Positions 40,001 to 48,010 of a stretch of 64,000 bases of DNA are shown piece after piece. Position numbers and translations under genes: made by a program. Numbering within the stretch: the stretch's first letter is position 1; the number at the start of each line of letters is the position of its first letter. Source of the stretch: Synaphobranchus kaupii (taxonomy: Eukaryota; Chordata; Actinopteri; Anguilliformes; Synaphobranchidae). The notes below the pieces were generated by a model that had not been told where the DNA came from, did not search any database, and saw only the letters and a list, made by a program, of their open reading frames with translations. Location: NCBI GenBank assembly GCA_029718625.1, contig CM056381.1, positions 58,274,157-58,338,156 on the forward strand. Reading direction: 5' to 3'.

Positions 40001-43000
40001 AAAACACTACAAAGACAGGCAACTAAAATGGTTCTAGCTATGTTGTTATGAAGAAAATTTTTAGCAATAGTAAACAATGAACCAGATTCAGAACCAATTC
40101 ATGAACCAGATTATAAAATTGAACTATGAAATACATTAAAATCCAAGCTTGATGTACTGCTGGATGCTGCTAGACTCTATGATCCGAGATGATCTGAATG
40201 GCCTGATCTCGACACATTATATAACTGTTAATTTATTGTCACTGCCATTGCTATTTTACCTGTCCTTGCCTTGTTATGCGTTCACTCACCGTATCTGTCC
40301 CAAACCGTGCAGGGGGGTAAGATCCCCATTCGCTGGACAGCCCCGGAGGCCATTGCCTACAGAAAGTTCACCTCCGCCAGTGACGTGTGGAGCTATGGCA
40401 TCGTAATGTGGGAGGTGATGTCGTATGGAGAGCGGCCATATTGGGACATGAGCAACCAGGATGTAAGTTGATGTGCATCCTCCCCTGGGACACAGACTTT
40501 ATATGACTTTAATATAACCTTAATGTGTATTGTCATTAAGGTAATATTGTGCGCAGGATTTATTTCCCTTTCAACAATTGATTTATTCAACTGCTTCCTC
40601 CTGGGGGGTTATTTCTTTTTACTTTTAGAAATGGTTCCATCTACCATTTCCAAATACAATTTATTTAGAAATGTATGAATAAGATGTGTTGTACATATGT
40701 TTAAACAGATGTCTTGTGGACACTTTATTAAAATATGCTTATCTGTTATTATTCTGTTACCAGTGAGGCGTGTGCTGGCACTGAGCAGATGCAGACCCAG
40801 GCATGGTCACATTTTTTTCGATGCATCTGAATAGTAGTTTCTTAAAATGTGCCCTCCACTATTATTGGCACCCCTGGTAAAGATGAGTAAAAAGGGTTAT
40901 AAAAAATTTACCGTTTGGTGAATTAGCTTAATGTCACACTGATGAGAAAAATCCAACCTTTAAAATGAGAAAAATCCAACCTTTAATTGAAGTAAATTTA
41001 TTTTGAGGAAAAAAAAATTCTCATCAAGAAATAATTATTTTTAACAAAACCACGTATGCCACAATTATTGGCACACCTGCATCTATAAATAGAATAAAGT
41101 AATCATTTGTAATATTTGGTTGCATATCCTTTGCATGCCATGACTTCCTGATGTCTGTGACCCAACAACATCAAAATACTCTTGATATCTTATTTTCTGG
41201 TACTCTTACAAGCGATACTATAATGTTTCTGCATTTGAATGGATCTCTATGGGAATTTGGGGGTGGGATTATGCTGGAACAGTATGGAATACATGGTTTT
41301 TAAAATGGCTGTACGTCATCAAGGGTCTGAGGTATCAAACGAGCCTCAAACCATCACTGCTGCCAGATATGCAGTAGATATGGATGGATCACTTTAAGGG
41401 TTGTTTCTCCTGACAAATTTTCTTATTGAACTCTATGGTAAAATAAGTCAGGAGTAGATACCCTTCAAGTTATCCATCCATATTTCTGGCAGCAGAGTGA
41501 TTGTTTATGGCTTGTTTCATACGTCAGATCCTTAGAGCCATTTAGCCAACCATGTGTTCCATACTGTTCCAGTGTAATTTGCAACTAAATCTAGTCCCAC
41601 CCCCCATAATAAATTTACTGCAATTAAAGGTTGGATTTTTCTCATTTTTCAGTGTGAGATTAAGCTAATTCACCAAACGGTACATTTTTTATAACCCTTT
41701 TTACTCATCTACCAGGGGTGCCAATAATAGTGGAGGGCACTGTATATATCCCTGAACTACAAGCTTGGTTGTCACTGAAATTAATGAGAAACTATACTAA
41801 ATCAGACCTTGGTCAAATACTGTATTTAAAAGTACTTAACCCTTTAGACACCAGTAAAGTCCCGCAGATTACAAGCAATTTTAAAAGCAGTCAATTTTCA
41901 CCAATATTCAGAGCAAAATTATTATTTTATATGGTTGTACTTTCTGGATAGGTAAGGGCTTACATTCTGAACCAGAGAAGAGCATTGTGGATAGATTAAA
42001 TAGTTTGTTTTTTTATTAGCAGAGTGTTAGCAGTTTGTGTGATTGTGAAATTCCTGTTAGGTGTTCCTTTAATTTCTACAGAACTTTTTTGGTACAAGTT
42101 AAGTCTGTCCAGGGAGTGTTCTCATCATACATTTTTTACCTTACCACCAAATCTAAAAGGAACGTTCCCCAATGTTCTGGGCACGTTTCATGTGATCTTG
42201 GGAGAAGCTGGGTGTATCTCTGTATCTGAGGACCCGTGGGCTGACCCTCATCTCTACCCAATCTTCCTAGGTGATCAACGCAGTGGAGCAGGACTATCGG
42301 CTGCCCCCACCCATGGACTGCCCCACCGCCCTCCACCAGCTCATGCTAGACTGCTGGGTGAAGGAGAGGAACCTGAGGCCCAAGTTCCCTCAGATCGTCA
42401 ACCAGCTGGACAAGCTTATCCGTAACGCAGCCAGCCTTAAAGTGGTCACCAGCACGCACACAGGGTGAGCGGAACGTCAAACACACACCACCCCCAGGCT
42501 GTGGAATTTAAAAAAATGCATGCACTACACTAGCTATGGTGTACATGGAGTTGGTTTGACATTTGCTAAAAATTACTTTTTTAATACCATATTTTAACAC
42601 TTTATGTGCATTTAAAAATGTATTCACTTATTCAGTGAGCTGTGGGCACAGAAACACTACTGCAGGATACCCCACAGATACACAGCTTTCTTTAGTCATT
42701 AAATTTTGTACCATGACTCAAGTAATGCTTGCTTACCGCTATTGTTTTATCGCAGGTTAACCGTGTACTAGTTTGTCAGAACCTGTTGGCAATAGTATAT
42801 ATGTTCAAGGACTGTTTGAGAAATGTTCTTACCATAATGTTAGAGTTTTGTGGCTGGGGCAGAGTCTGGAAAGCTGCTGTGGCAATGGCCTATATGATTA
42901 AGTGATAGTAATTAGCAAGATTAACAGAAAGCAAAGAGGGTAATGGTTTTAATTAGCTTTCTAACGAGATTTTTAAACGGGCCAAGGGAGGCCTGGCCTC

Positions 43001-44671
43001 CTGAAGAGTTTAATGATCAGAAGCTGAGAGACTGGTTTGCGAGATATGCACCACTGTATGTTTCTTGTCCATAACTCATGGTGTAAGTGTTCACGTACAA
43101 GTAAATACAACTGAGAATAGGATCTTGTGGCTATTTCATTCTAGCAGTCACCGGCAGAGTTTGTTTTGTGTAATGTGTACAGATCCACATGTTGGAAGAG
43201 TCAGACATGTAATTAAGTTGTTTCCTTGTCCTTTGATAGAGGACAGTAAGTTGGGTTACCTTCAACTTCCAGGGGTAGAGTTTTTGTGCGATAATATTGG
43301 CCACTGGGTCTTAGGCAAGGGAGGAATTCCATTGTTATTTGGTCGTTGTCAAGAAGCCAAACCCCTCATAGCCAATGTGGCGGCTGTGCCCTCAGTGTCA
43401 ATAAAATGCCCTTGACCCCAGCTGTCACCTTAAAAATACATCACCTTCAGCCTCACTGACACTGCCCAAAAGCTCGGAGTGCTTACAATTTCTGGGCTTT
43501 GGGTTGGTCAATGAAAGCAAGGTGAAACAGGGAACGTGCTGCCAACCACATCACACTCTGTTGCAGCCTGTCTCAAGTGACCCAAAAAAATGGGAGGGGG
43601 TTTACACTCCTTGCACACACTTTCACAAACAGAAGATATGTTTATAAGTAGTTATAAACGTAGATGAGAGCTACTAAATGTTGTGCAAAAATTCATTTAA
43701 CCATATTCATTATTGAATAATGTTAGCTAGTTAGCATGCTTGACAAAAACTAATATTACAATAATTATTACTATTTTAGAGAGTGAGGTGATGCTAGAAT
43801 TAGGCTGTTATCTGTGTAGAATTTTTTAACGTAGAATTTACTTGGCATTGACTCAGTAACTTCTTGAGAAACACTACCTCTCAAACTCTAATGCATTGGT
43901 GTACCAATTTCTCCTTTTTACTGATTTTTAAAATGCATTTCTTCGTGTGATATTGTCCTTGCTTCAGTGCTAACACACTTAGCAAATTGTCCTTTTTGGC
44001 CTTTGTGCCCAAACAAATTACCATTCAACAAGTACAAGAAAATACAAAATTCTATGCTTGGTCTTGGGTGGTTTCTGTTCGGGAATGTTTACAGTGGCAC
44101 GTTCATGCTGAGAGTTGAGATAGCTGATACAGTGGCCCATTAAGGAAATGTGCTTGTTAGGTTAATGACTGCAAGCCCCACAATCCAACAAGCAGGCTTA
44201 TTAGAAATGCCTCCCTTCATTCAAGCGTATCTTGGTCATCTGCACATTTTTATTGTTATTTATGAAATGACAAAAGGGTACAGCAGTAAACAGAAGGAAA
44301 AGCATGGGGACAGCAGTACCCCTTTCTCTCCATCTTTCTATGCTTTCATCCCCCTCTCCTTCTACTTACCATTCCAGTCCTTACTATTCTCAACTACAAC
44401 TCAAAGCAGACCCATGATGGATCCAGATCACCTATGTGCTGTGTGTTTAGATTTCTATAGATTTGAAGCCCTTCATTGGTATGTATAAATGTAGGGAGAC
44501 ATTTTTGTCACGAAGGTGACTCATTGTCTCCAATACACTCGCATGGCTCCACCTCACTGATGGAGTCTGTCTGTCTGTGCATCCCAATATCTCCAGTCCA
44601 GTCCCCACAGTGGAGGAGGAATGGGAGGGTGTGTGAGATCAGTGACCCTACAGGATGGGAAAGCCTGTGGG

Positions 44672-44708
<37 letters not shown>

Positions 44709-47700
44709 AGGGAGGGGGTGGCGGGCTTGGGCAAAGGTTTTTTTTGGGAGGTGAGGAAGTGCCCTGACCCTCTCTCCCTCTCTTTCTCTCCCTGTAGGGC
44801 CTCCCAACCCCTCCTAGACCGCTGCATCCCCGACTACACCACTTTCGCCACTGTGGGCGACTGGCTGGACGCCATTAAAATGAGCCGCTATCATGACAGC
44901 TTCCTCAATGCTGGCTTCACTTCCTTCGACGTGGTGGCACAGATGACCGCAGAGTGAGTGTGACTAGGCTACGGAGGAAAATGGGGAGGGTACACACAGC
45001 TTCACAGAACTGCCTGGTCATTCCCATATTTTCATTTATAGCTGTGGTTGCCAAACATTCCAAGCAGACCTGGGTTAATCACATAATTATTTAGACCTCT
45101 TTAGAGCCTGGTGATTTTTTTAAAGAAAGCGTCAATAATCTGCCTGATTTCAACACTGTTCTTAGTGTTAAAATATTTAAAATAATTATTTGACCCAGGC
45201 CTGGTTTATCGGCATCAACATTACCTTGCCCAACCAGTGTTAGAATATTAGCAATCTAAGCTTTGTCTGTGCAGTCTTGAAATAGAATGCTACCATAGCT
45301 CTGCATTTACTTGCCAACAGTAATTGTATAATTTGTAAACATTAATTACAAATCCTGGAAAAAATATACGTTTAAAAAAAAAAAGTATATATAAACCCCA
45401 ATTCCAAACAAGTTGGGTATCAAATGAGCCTCAAACCATCAGGCTGCTGCCAGATATGCAGTAGATATGGATGGATCACTTCAAGGGTTGTTTCTACTGA
45501 CTCATTTTCCTATTGAACTCTATAGAAAAAATAAGTCAGGAGAAACAACCCTTCAAGTTATCCATCCATATCTACTGCATATCTGGCAGTAGAGTGATGG
45601 TTTGAGGCTCGTTTGATACCTCAGACCCTTGATGACATACAGCCATGGGTTCCAGACTATTCCCATGTAATTTACAGCTTAATCTAGTCCCGCCCCCCCA
45701 ATTGCCATAGAGATCCATTCAAATGCAGAGAGGTTATAGTATCGCTTGTAAGAGTACCTGAAAATAAGATATCAAGAGTCTTTTGATATCCTTTTATACC
45801 CAGTCATGGATAGCATCACCTGTTTACCTGTGGAATGTTCTTTGAACTTCCCAGTCCTTTTTTGTCCCTGTCCCAACTTTTTTGGAACGTGTTGCAGGCA
45901 GCAAATTCGGAATTAGCGTATATTTACAAAAATTGTTTTCAATTAAATATATGTAAAATAGAATTTACAAATCACTGCTTTCTGCTTTTATGTGCATTTT
46001 ACATACTGTCCCAACTTTTTTGGAATTGGGGTTTGTTTATTATATATATATATATATATAATATACTAGAGCACTTTTAACTTCATCATCACCAAAAGAT
46101 GTGTCATGTCACATGATTTCATGTCTCATCTTGATCCAAATCAACCTCTGGCAAACCCACCCTTTGGGAACCATTGCTTTATAGATCTCTCAACAGCAGC
46201 TGGGAGATCATTTGTGCACCAGAATGCTCACTAGACATCAGCTGAGAAACAGAAAGACTTATTTAGCCACCTAAATTGTGAGATAATTATGTGGCCAGGT
46301 TGGAAAAATCAGGATGCCCCGACATTGTTGTACACAATAAGTATACAAATATCTGATCTGCAATTATAGGTGAGCCTAATAGTCTGTTAGACACTGCTCA
46401 TCACACTTTTTATGGATAATTTAAAATCTTTCCACCATCTGCTGCATTTGTAAAATGGCAATTCACAGGGTCGGATATGCGATGCCCTCTACTCCTCTTT
46501 CAGAAAACTGCAAAAAAAAATAAAAATAAACAAGATTAACTGTGCAAATATCAGGAAATACATGGAAAGGGATTATAATAAGAAATGTATCGACCTCATT
46601 AGGTGCAGGATAGGGAGTGGAAGCGGGCCAGTCATTTGTTTCAATTTGGAAGGCTGACAGGTGTACGGATCTGTGGCCCCCCCCTCATTCTTAATGCCCG
46701 GTAATTTGCTTAATGGGCCCCGTTTATTATCATTTTACTCTCCATTGCTGGCACGATGAGGTTGGAGCGGCACCACAAACCTGCGCGAGATTTCGGTAAT
46801 TAGGTGTGCCACACAGACAAAAACGCCAGCCAGACAGACTGGGGTCACGAAGACGGGCAAACAGGAGGAAGATCGAATCTCAAGGGGAGCCTGGTGCATT
46901 TTTTCCACCATAAATGGCTCATAGTGTGAAAGCCACACAATTACAATAATTCAAATGAAAGAAGGATAATCGAATCGGTTATACGAATACACTGTCAAAG
47001 TGTAATTTTTACACAGTTTCATATACGCAGGTGTGTTTGTATACGTTCAGATTAGATTCTGTTCCTGAGAACTGGCATCTAATGAACACATCTTTATCTG
47101 TTAAAAATAAAGAAATTCCGCAAAGAACACGTACTTTCATCCATATCAAGAGCCGATGTAATGGCCTTCTCATCCGCACCGTGGATAGAGAAACAAATGC
47201 ACTGTAGTTGGGTATGGCTTTATTACTGTATCAGAATGTATAATCTTGCAAACTGGCTTCAGAAATTACACCAACAAGCTCTTTAAAAATGGGTGAAGGT
47301 GTGATGAGATAGGCTACCTATTTTGACAAGAAATATCCTATTTTCACTGCCTTCTGTGGAATCAAGACTGAAAGTGATTTCATAATATTAAGAGGGAAGT
47401 GGAAAATGATCTCTTTGCTGGTCTCTTCTTTTGAAATGAGTTTTTACTACCCACCCAGAAATATGAATGAAATATAGCACTCAGATAAAATATGTAGAGA
47501 AGGCATATTTTAGGACTATATGAGAGTACGTAAACCTTGTATTTAGAGAACATGAAAGGATTAAAAATGCACAAGAATTGATGCTTTTCATGATACAAAA
47601 TGGTTTGGAAGGTATATAAATGCATGCAAGATTTAAGGGAATTGTATTAAGTTTGTATCTTCCAAAAATATATGAAAGATATTTATGCAAAACAATTTAT

Positions 47701-48010
47701 TAAATTAACTATCAAACATAATACAATTGCAGTTTCTTTTAAAAAATGTCATATTGAAAATATAGTATTTTTTAGTATTCGTATGAAACTGCAGTGTAGC
47801 TTGTACTGTCTGCAGGCTGCAGCTCATGTAGGCTATATTGATGTCTTAATCTCATCTCATCGTGGCACTTTCTCTGACATTTTTCTTTCTTCCTCTTCAG
47901 GGACCTTCTACGGATAGGGGGTGACATTGGCTGGCCACCAGAAAAAAATTCTCGGCAGCATTCAAGACATGAGGGTACAGATGAACCAAACACTGCCCGT
48001 CCAGGTCTGA
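18723..48010 (+). CDS. ephb3: EphB3-type ephrin receptor tyrosine kinase (exons 2-16, joined)
   Basis: This is a single-pass membrane receptor for ephrin ligands, used in contact-dependent repulsion, axon guidance and tissue boundary formation. Fifteen GT-AG exons join without a phase conflict: 18723-18787, 23313-23985, 26895-27050, 28804-29139, 31331-31455, 31945-32107, 33387-33495, 36724-36776, 37286-37408, 38626-38873, 39720-39935, 40313-40462, 42271-42464, 44798-44953 and 47901-48010. Numbering from the codon split by the exon 1/2 junction, they give about 958 residues. I recall human EPHB3 as 998 residues, so the missing part fits exon 1. Landmarks are the transmembrane helix (about 519-542), tyrosines 568 and 574, the glycine loop (600-605), Lys625, HRD (716-718), DFG (736-738), the SAM domain and a PVQV end. 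EPHB3 fits better than EPHB1, EPHB2 or EPHB4 because of phrases such as [13 protein letters not shown] and [21 protein letters not shown] cannot choose between teleost paralogues a and b. The last exon carries an apparent +1 base. Confidence 0.95.
18788..23312 (+). other. ephb3 intron 2
   Basis: This GT-AG intron of about 4.5 kb starts with a GTGT/TGCATG-rich stretch to about 18900 and is AT-rich around 19600-20000. It contains a SINE tail at about 21936-21995. I see nothing else assignable. Confidence 0.85.
21936..21995 (+). mobile_element. SINE 3' tail with GGATA hairpin
   Basis: The segment contains a perfect stem CGCTCT / AGAGCG around a GGATA loop, followed by GTCAGCTAAATGCC-like sequence and a TGTAAATGTAAT tail. 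From memory of the literature, this hairpin is the 3' element by which L2-clade LINEs such as eel UnaL2 recognise their own and partner SINE RNA. The tRNA-like head is not clear here, so the copy may be truncated. Confidence 0.7.
23313..23985 (+). CDS. ephb3: ephb3 exon 3 (ephrin-binding domain)
   Basis: This 673-base exon encodes window residues 23-246 plus one base. It covers nearly all of the jellyroll ligand-binding domain, from [19 protein letters not shown] to the start of the Cys-rich region ([11 protein letters not shown]). The conserved Cys residues, the NNWLRTDFI and [12 protein letters not shown] segments and the [16 protein letters not shown] block are intact. The acceptor follows TTTTC-AG and the donor is GTAAGT. 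It is much richer in GC than the flanking introns. The long open frame on the opposite strand is a shadow of this codon bias. Confidence 0.96.
23986..26894 (+). other. ephb3 intron 3
   Basis: This GT-AG intron of about 2.9 kb has a T14 run just after exon 3, AT-rich sequence at 25040-25090 and 25900-26320, a GA tract near 25509-25550 and a long (GT)n at 26537-26595. A more upstream acceptor at 26824-26825 exists, but it would not give the family sequence. Confidence 0.85.
26537..26595. repeat. (GT)n upstream of exon 4
   Basis: About 26 GT units lie roughly 300 bases before the exon 4 acceptor. In the transcript this would be a (GU)n tract, complementary to the (CA)n tract after the exon. Confidence 0.93.
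26895..27050 (+). CDS. ephb3: ephb3 exon 4 (Cys-rich/EGF-like segment)
   Basis: This 156-base exon encodes [15 protein letters not shown] and continues through [13 protein letters not shown] to [14 protein letters not shown]. Its regularly spaced Cys residues are those of the Eph Cys-rich/EGF-like linker. The acceptor follows the pyrimidine-rich stretch ending CCCTAC-AG, and the donor is GTGAGT. It enters and leaves in phase 1, so skipping it would keep the frame. A (CA)n tract starts about 22 bases past the donor and a (GT)n tract sits about 300 bases before the acceptor. Confidence 0.94.
27073..27260. repeat. (CA)n-rich tract just after exon 4
   Basis: A pure CA run of about 26 bases begins 22 bases past the donor. 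About 160 further bases of interrupted CA, ACGC and ATGCAC sequence follow. CA-rich intronic tracts near donors are known binding sites for hnRNP L-type splicing regulators. Confidence 0.92.
27361..27665. promoter_or_regulatory. CpG-enriched intronic block
   Basis: I count roughly 25-27 CpGs in about 300 bases (clusters such as TGTGCGCGTGTGTCGAGCGC), well above the flanking sequence. No exon is supported. It could be an intragenic CpG island or part of the mutated CA-repeat neighbourhood. Confidence 0.3.
28140..28270 (+). mobile_element. SINE remnant
   Basis: The sequence has a tRNA-like start (GGCACAGCGGATAAGGCCC), a degenerate B box and a tail segment GGGCATCTGCTGAACAAGCC resembling the common teleost SINE tail. 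It is heavily decayed. Confidence 0.5.
28470..28667. mobile_element. MITE with ~36-base terminal inverted repeats
   Basis: The left end CAGTATTCTGGGGGCAATTG, continuing through AACAGGGGACAATTG, is matched in inverted orientation by the right end (CAATTGCCCCCAGAATACT). A further direct copy of GGGGGCAATTGTAAC lies inside. About 195 bases with no ORF suggest a non-autonomous DNA transposon. Confidence 0.75.
28804..29139 (+). CDS. ephb3: ephb3 exon 5 (fibronectin type III domain 1)
   Basis: This 336-base exon encodes window residues 299-410. It runs from [17 protein letters not shown] through [20 protein letters not shown] and [18 protein letters not shown] to AVNITTNQ. This is the first fibronectin III repeat with the Eph-specific Cys pair loop. 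Two N-glycosylation sequons are visible, at residues 312 (NET) and 405 (NIT). The exon is very GC- and CpG-rich. The acceptor follows CCCCAC-AG and the donor is GTGAGT. Confidence 0.96.
29349..29450. repeat. Copy of a dispersed inverted-repeat family (partial)
   Basis: GGTCAATTCCATTTCAGTTC followed by CAGTTCAGGAA matches the start of the element at 37706. The other arm is not clear here. Confidence 0.45.
30264..30287. repeat. G24 homopolymer
   Basis: Twenty-four uninterrupted Gs in intron 5 could form a G-quadruplex and are prone to length error in sequencing. Confidence 0.95.
31331..31455 (+). CDS. ephb3: ephb3 exon 6 (fibronectin type III domain 2, first half)
   Basis: This 125-base exon encodes [17 protein letters not shown], then [20 protein letters not shown] and KYHEK, the first strands of the second fibronectin III domain. 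The LSW..P....G.ILDYE pattern is diagnostic of Eph receptors. It ends in phase 0 with a GTGAGA donor. Confidence 0.95.
31456..31944 (+). other. ephb3 intron 6
   Basis: This 489-base GT-AG intron contains a (CTC)n tract leading into C20 at 31614-31633. The last 100 bases are open in frame with exon 7 but do not match the family. Confidence 0.88.
31945..32107 (+). CDS. ephb3: ephb3 exon 7 (fibronectin type III domain 2, second half)
   Basis: This 163-base exon follows GAGCTGC-AG. It encodes [20 protein letters not shown], then [20 protein letters not shown] and [14 protein letters not shown]. The strand [12 protein letters not shown] is the classic end of the second fibronectin III domain in Eph receptors. 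It ends in phase 1 at a GTGAGT donor. The start is fixed by the frame, because sequence just upstream is also open but does not match the family. Confidence 0.93.
32108..33386 (+). other. ephb3 intron 7
   Basis: This GT-AG intron of about 1.28 kb has a C run just past the donor and AT-rich unique sequence. I see no repeat family or exon in it. Confidence 0.85.
33387..33495 (+). CDS. ephb3: ephb3 exon 8 (transmembrane helix)
   Basis: This 109-base exon encodes a short extracellular stalk ([12 protein letters not shown]) and then the membrane helix [18 protein letters not shown]...IVCL, window residues about 519-542. It closes on the first two bases of an Arg codon that begins the cytoplasmic stop-transfer segment. 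The donor is [15 protein letters not shown] is shared by EphB receptors. Confidence 0.96.
33944..34026. repeat. (GA)n microsatellite, ~41 units
   Basis: This is an uninterrupted GA run of about 83 bases. Polypurine tracts of this length can form triplex (H-) DNA. Confidence 0.95.
36520..36691 (+). mobile_element. tRNA-derived SINE, degenerate
   Basis: The copy has a B-box-like GTGGGTTTGAACCATA, then a body and a tail AAAGACTGCCTGTTAAGCTA matching the teleost SINE tail in decayed form. It ends about 30 bases before exon 9. Confidence 0.55.
36724..36776 (+). CDS. ephb3: ephb3 exon 9 (juxtamembrane)
   Basis: This 53-base exon encodes [18 protein letters not shown], the basic stop-transfer and proximal juxtamembrane segment. 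The human counterpart, as I recall it, has the same length. The acceptor is TCCAC-AG and the donor GTAAGT. At 53 bases it is a small exon and easy to miss in automatic annotation. Confidence 0.93.
36777..37285 (+). other. ephb3 intron 9
   Basis: This 509-base GT-AG intron is unique sequence with no feature I can name. Confidence 0.88.
37286..37408 (+). CDS. ephb3: ephb3 exon 10 (juxtamembrane tyrosines, start of kinase)
   Basis: This 123-base exon encodes [20 protein letters not shown], then [20 protein letters not shown] and A. Tyrosines at window residues 568 and 574 are the conserved pair whose autophosphorylation relieves kinase inhibition and recruits SH2 proteins in Eph receptors. The exon ends at the start of the glycine-rich loop. 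Its donor, GTAACC, is weaker than the others, and translation through it hits a stop at 37507, so the splice is needed. Confidence 0.95.
37555..37680. repeat. Short inverted-repeat element
   Basis: CAATTCTGGTCCTGGGGGAC at the left and its imperfect inverse (CTCCAGAACCAGGGATTG) at the right flank a centre bounded by CCTTCAGAATTCTG and CATTCTGAAGG. It is a non-coding foldback of about 125 bases. Confidence 0.6.
37706..37839. repeat. Short inverted-repeat element, dispersed family
   Basis: The left arm GGTCAAATCCATTTCAGTTC pairs imperfectly with the right arm AATTGAAACTGAATTGATCC. The left arm recurs at 29349, so this is a repeat family. Confidence 0.6.
38626..38873 (+). CDS. ephb3: ephb3 exon 11 (kinase N-lobe)
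   Basis: This 248-base exon completes the loop as [12 protein letters not shown]. It then encodes the VAIKTLK strand (catalytic Lys at 38694-38696, residue 625), the alpha-C helix [20 protein letters not shown] and the hinge strand [18 protein letters not shown]. The preceding roughly 400 bases of intron are strongly pyrimidine-rich. The donor is GTAAGG. Confidence 0.96.
38874..39719 (+). other. ephb3 intron 11
   Basis: This 846-base GT-AG intron is occupied in its middle by a SINE (39186-39390). A GA-rich stretch precedes the acceptor. Confidence 0.88.
39186..39390 (+). mobile_element. tRNA-derived SINE, near full length
   Basis: The head has a B box (CAAGCTTGAATCCCTGATGG). The conserved body includes TTGTACCCTTGAGGGAAGCA and AATATCCAGCTGCATAAATG. 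The tail CCCTGGATAAGTGCATCTGC ends in AAATAAATAATG. This is the best-preserved member of the eel-type SINE group in the window. Confidence 0.75.
39720..39935 (+). CDS. ephb3: ephb3 exon 12 (catalytic loop and DFG)
   Basis: This 216-base exon is in phase 0 at both ends. It encodes [20 protein letters not shown], the catalytic loop [10 protein letters not shown] (HRD codons 39813-39821) and [13 protein letters not shown] (DFG codons 39873-39881), ending at TYTSSL in the activation loop. All catalytic residues are intact, so an active kinase is expected. The acceptor is CCATT-AG and the donor GTCAGT. Confidence 0.96.
39936..40312 (+). other. ephb3 intron 12
   Basis: This 377-base GT-AG intron is unique sequence with no feature seen. 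Confidence 0.88.
40313..40462 (+). CDS. ephb3: ephb3 exon 13 (activation segment and C-lobe)
   Basis: This 150-base exon is in phase 0 at both ends. It encodes [20 protein letters not shown], then [20 protein letters not shown] and [10 protein letters not shown]. The RWTAPEA motif anchors the P+1 loop and DVWSYG starts helix F. The acceptor lies inside a run of six Gs (40312-40317); the protein frame fixes the boundary after 40312. Confidence 0.96.
40463..42270 (+). other. ephb3 intron 13
   Basis: This GT-AG intron of about 1.8 kb is half filled by a Tc1-like element carrying a foldback insert (40849-41742). Confidence 0.88.
40849..41742. mobile_element. Non-autonomous Tc1/mariner-like element with nested foldback
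   Basis: Terminal inverted repeats of at least 110 bases begin GTGCCCTCCACTATTATTGG on the left. On the right their inverse ends in GGAGGGCACTG followed by TA. The left arm has an internal duplication of GAGAAAAATCCAACCTTTAA. No transposase frame exists. The interior, from about 41175 to 41605, is itself a long inverted repeat shared with the elements at 45.4 and 52.3 kb. Confidence 0.8.
42271..42464 (+). CDS. ephb3: ephb3 exon 14 (end of kinase domain)
   Basis: This 194-base exon encodes [20 protein letters not shown], then [20 protein letters not shown] and [20 protein letters not shown]. The DCW....RPKF motif closes the kinase C-lobe. It ends on two bases of a Gly codon, with a GTGAGC donor. 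Confidence 0.96.
42465..44797 (+). other. ephb3 intron 14
   Basis: This GT-AG intron of about 2.3 kb is mostly unique sequence and carries a G33 run at 44675-44707 close to the exon 15 acceptor. Confidence 0.88.
44675..44707. repeat. G33 homopolymer upstream of exon 15
   Basis: Thirty-three consecutive Gs lie about 90 bases before the acceptor, embedded in a G-rich stretch. G-quadruplex formation in DNA or pre-mRNA is plausible, and the length is uncertain. Confidence 0.95.
44798..44953 (+). CDS. ephb3: ephb3 exon 15 (kinase-SAM linker and most of SAM)
   Basis: This 156-base exon encodes [20 protein letters not shown], then [20 protein letters not shown] and [12 protein letters not shown]. 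This is the linker plus the first helices of the SAM domain. It lies about 90 bases after an uninterrupted G33 run in the intron. The acceptor follows CCTGT-AG. The donor is GTGAGT within the Glu codon (phase 2). Confidence 0.95.
45394..46034. mobile_element. Tc1-like element of a second type, with nested foldback
   Basis: The outer ends are AACCCCAATTCCAAACAAGT and, inverted, CCAACTTTTTTGGAATTGGG. These are ends I recognise from a common fish Tc1-like family. The right internal sequence (CACCTGTTTACCTGTGGAAT) fits that family's 3' part. The middle (45419 to about 45780) is the same palindromic sequence as at 41.3 kb, and it has replaced the left interior. Confidence 0.78.
47490..47640 (+). 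repeat. Diverged dispersed repeat, copy 1
   Basis: This stretch aligns by eye with 61066-61222 in the same orientation. Shared words include GTAAACCTTGTATTTAGAGA versus ATAAACCTTATATATAGAGA, then TGCTTTTCATGATAC and AAATGCATGCAA. Similarity is roughly 70%. The family is unknown to me. Confidence 0.6.
47901..48010 (+). CDS. ephb3: ephb3 exon 16 (end of SAM, PDZ ligand) with +1 frameshift
   Basis: After the CTTC-AG acceptor the frame reads EDLLRIG, as in other Eph SAM domains. A run of five Gs at 47917-47921 then puts the sequence one base out. Downstream, the +1 shifted frame carries the expected family C-terminus (HQKKIL, then QTLPVQV) and a TGA stop at 48008-48010. Read literally, translation would continue in the wrong frame to TAA at 48158-48160. 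It would lose the last SAM helix and the PVQV PDZ-binding end and add about 80 unrelated residues. A sequencing or assembly error in the homopolymer is the likeliest cause, but a real allele cannot be excluded. Confidence 0.92.

Larger units (their letters stand above)
44954..47900 (+). other. ephb3 intron 15
   Basis: This GT-AG intron of about 2.9 kb contains a second Tc1-like element with the foldback (45394-46034), an AT run at about 46039-46062 and a diverged dispersed repeat copy at about 47490-47640. Confidence 0.88.
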
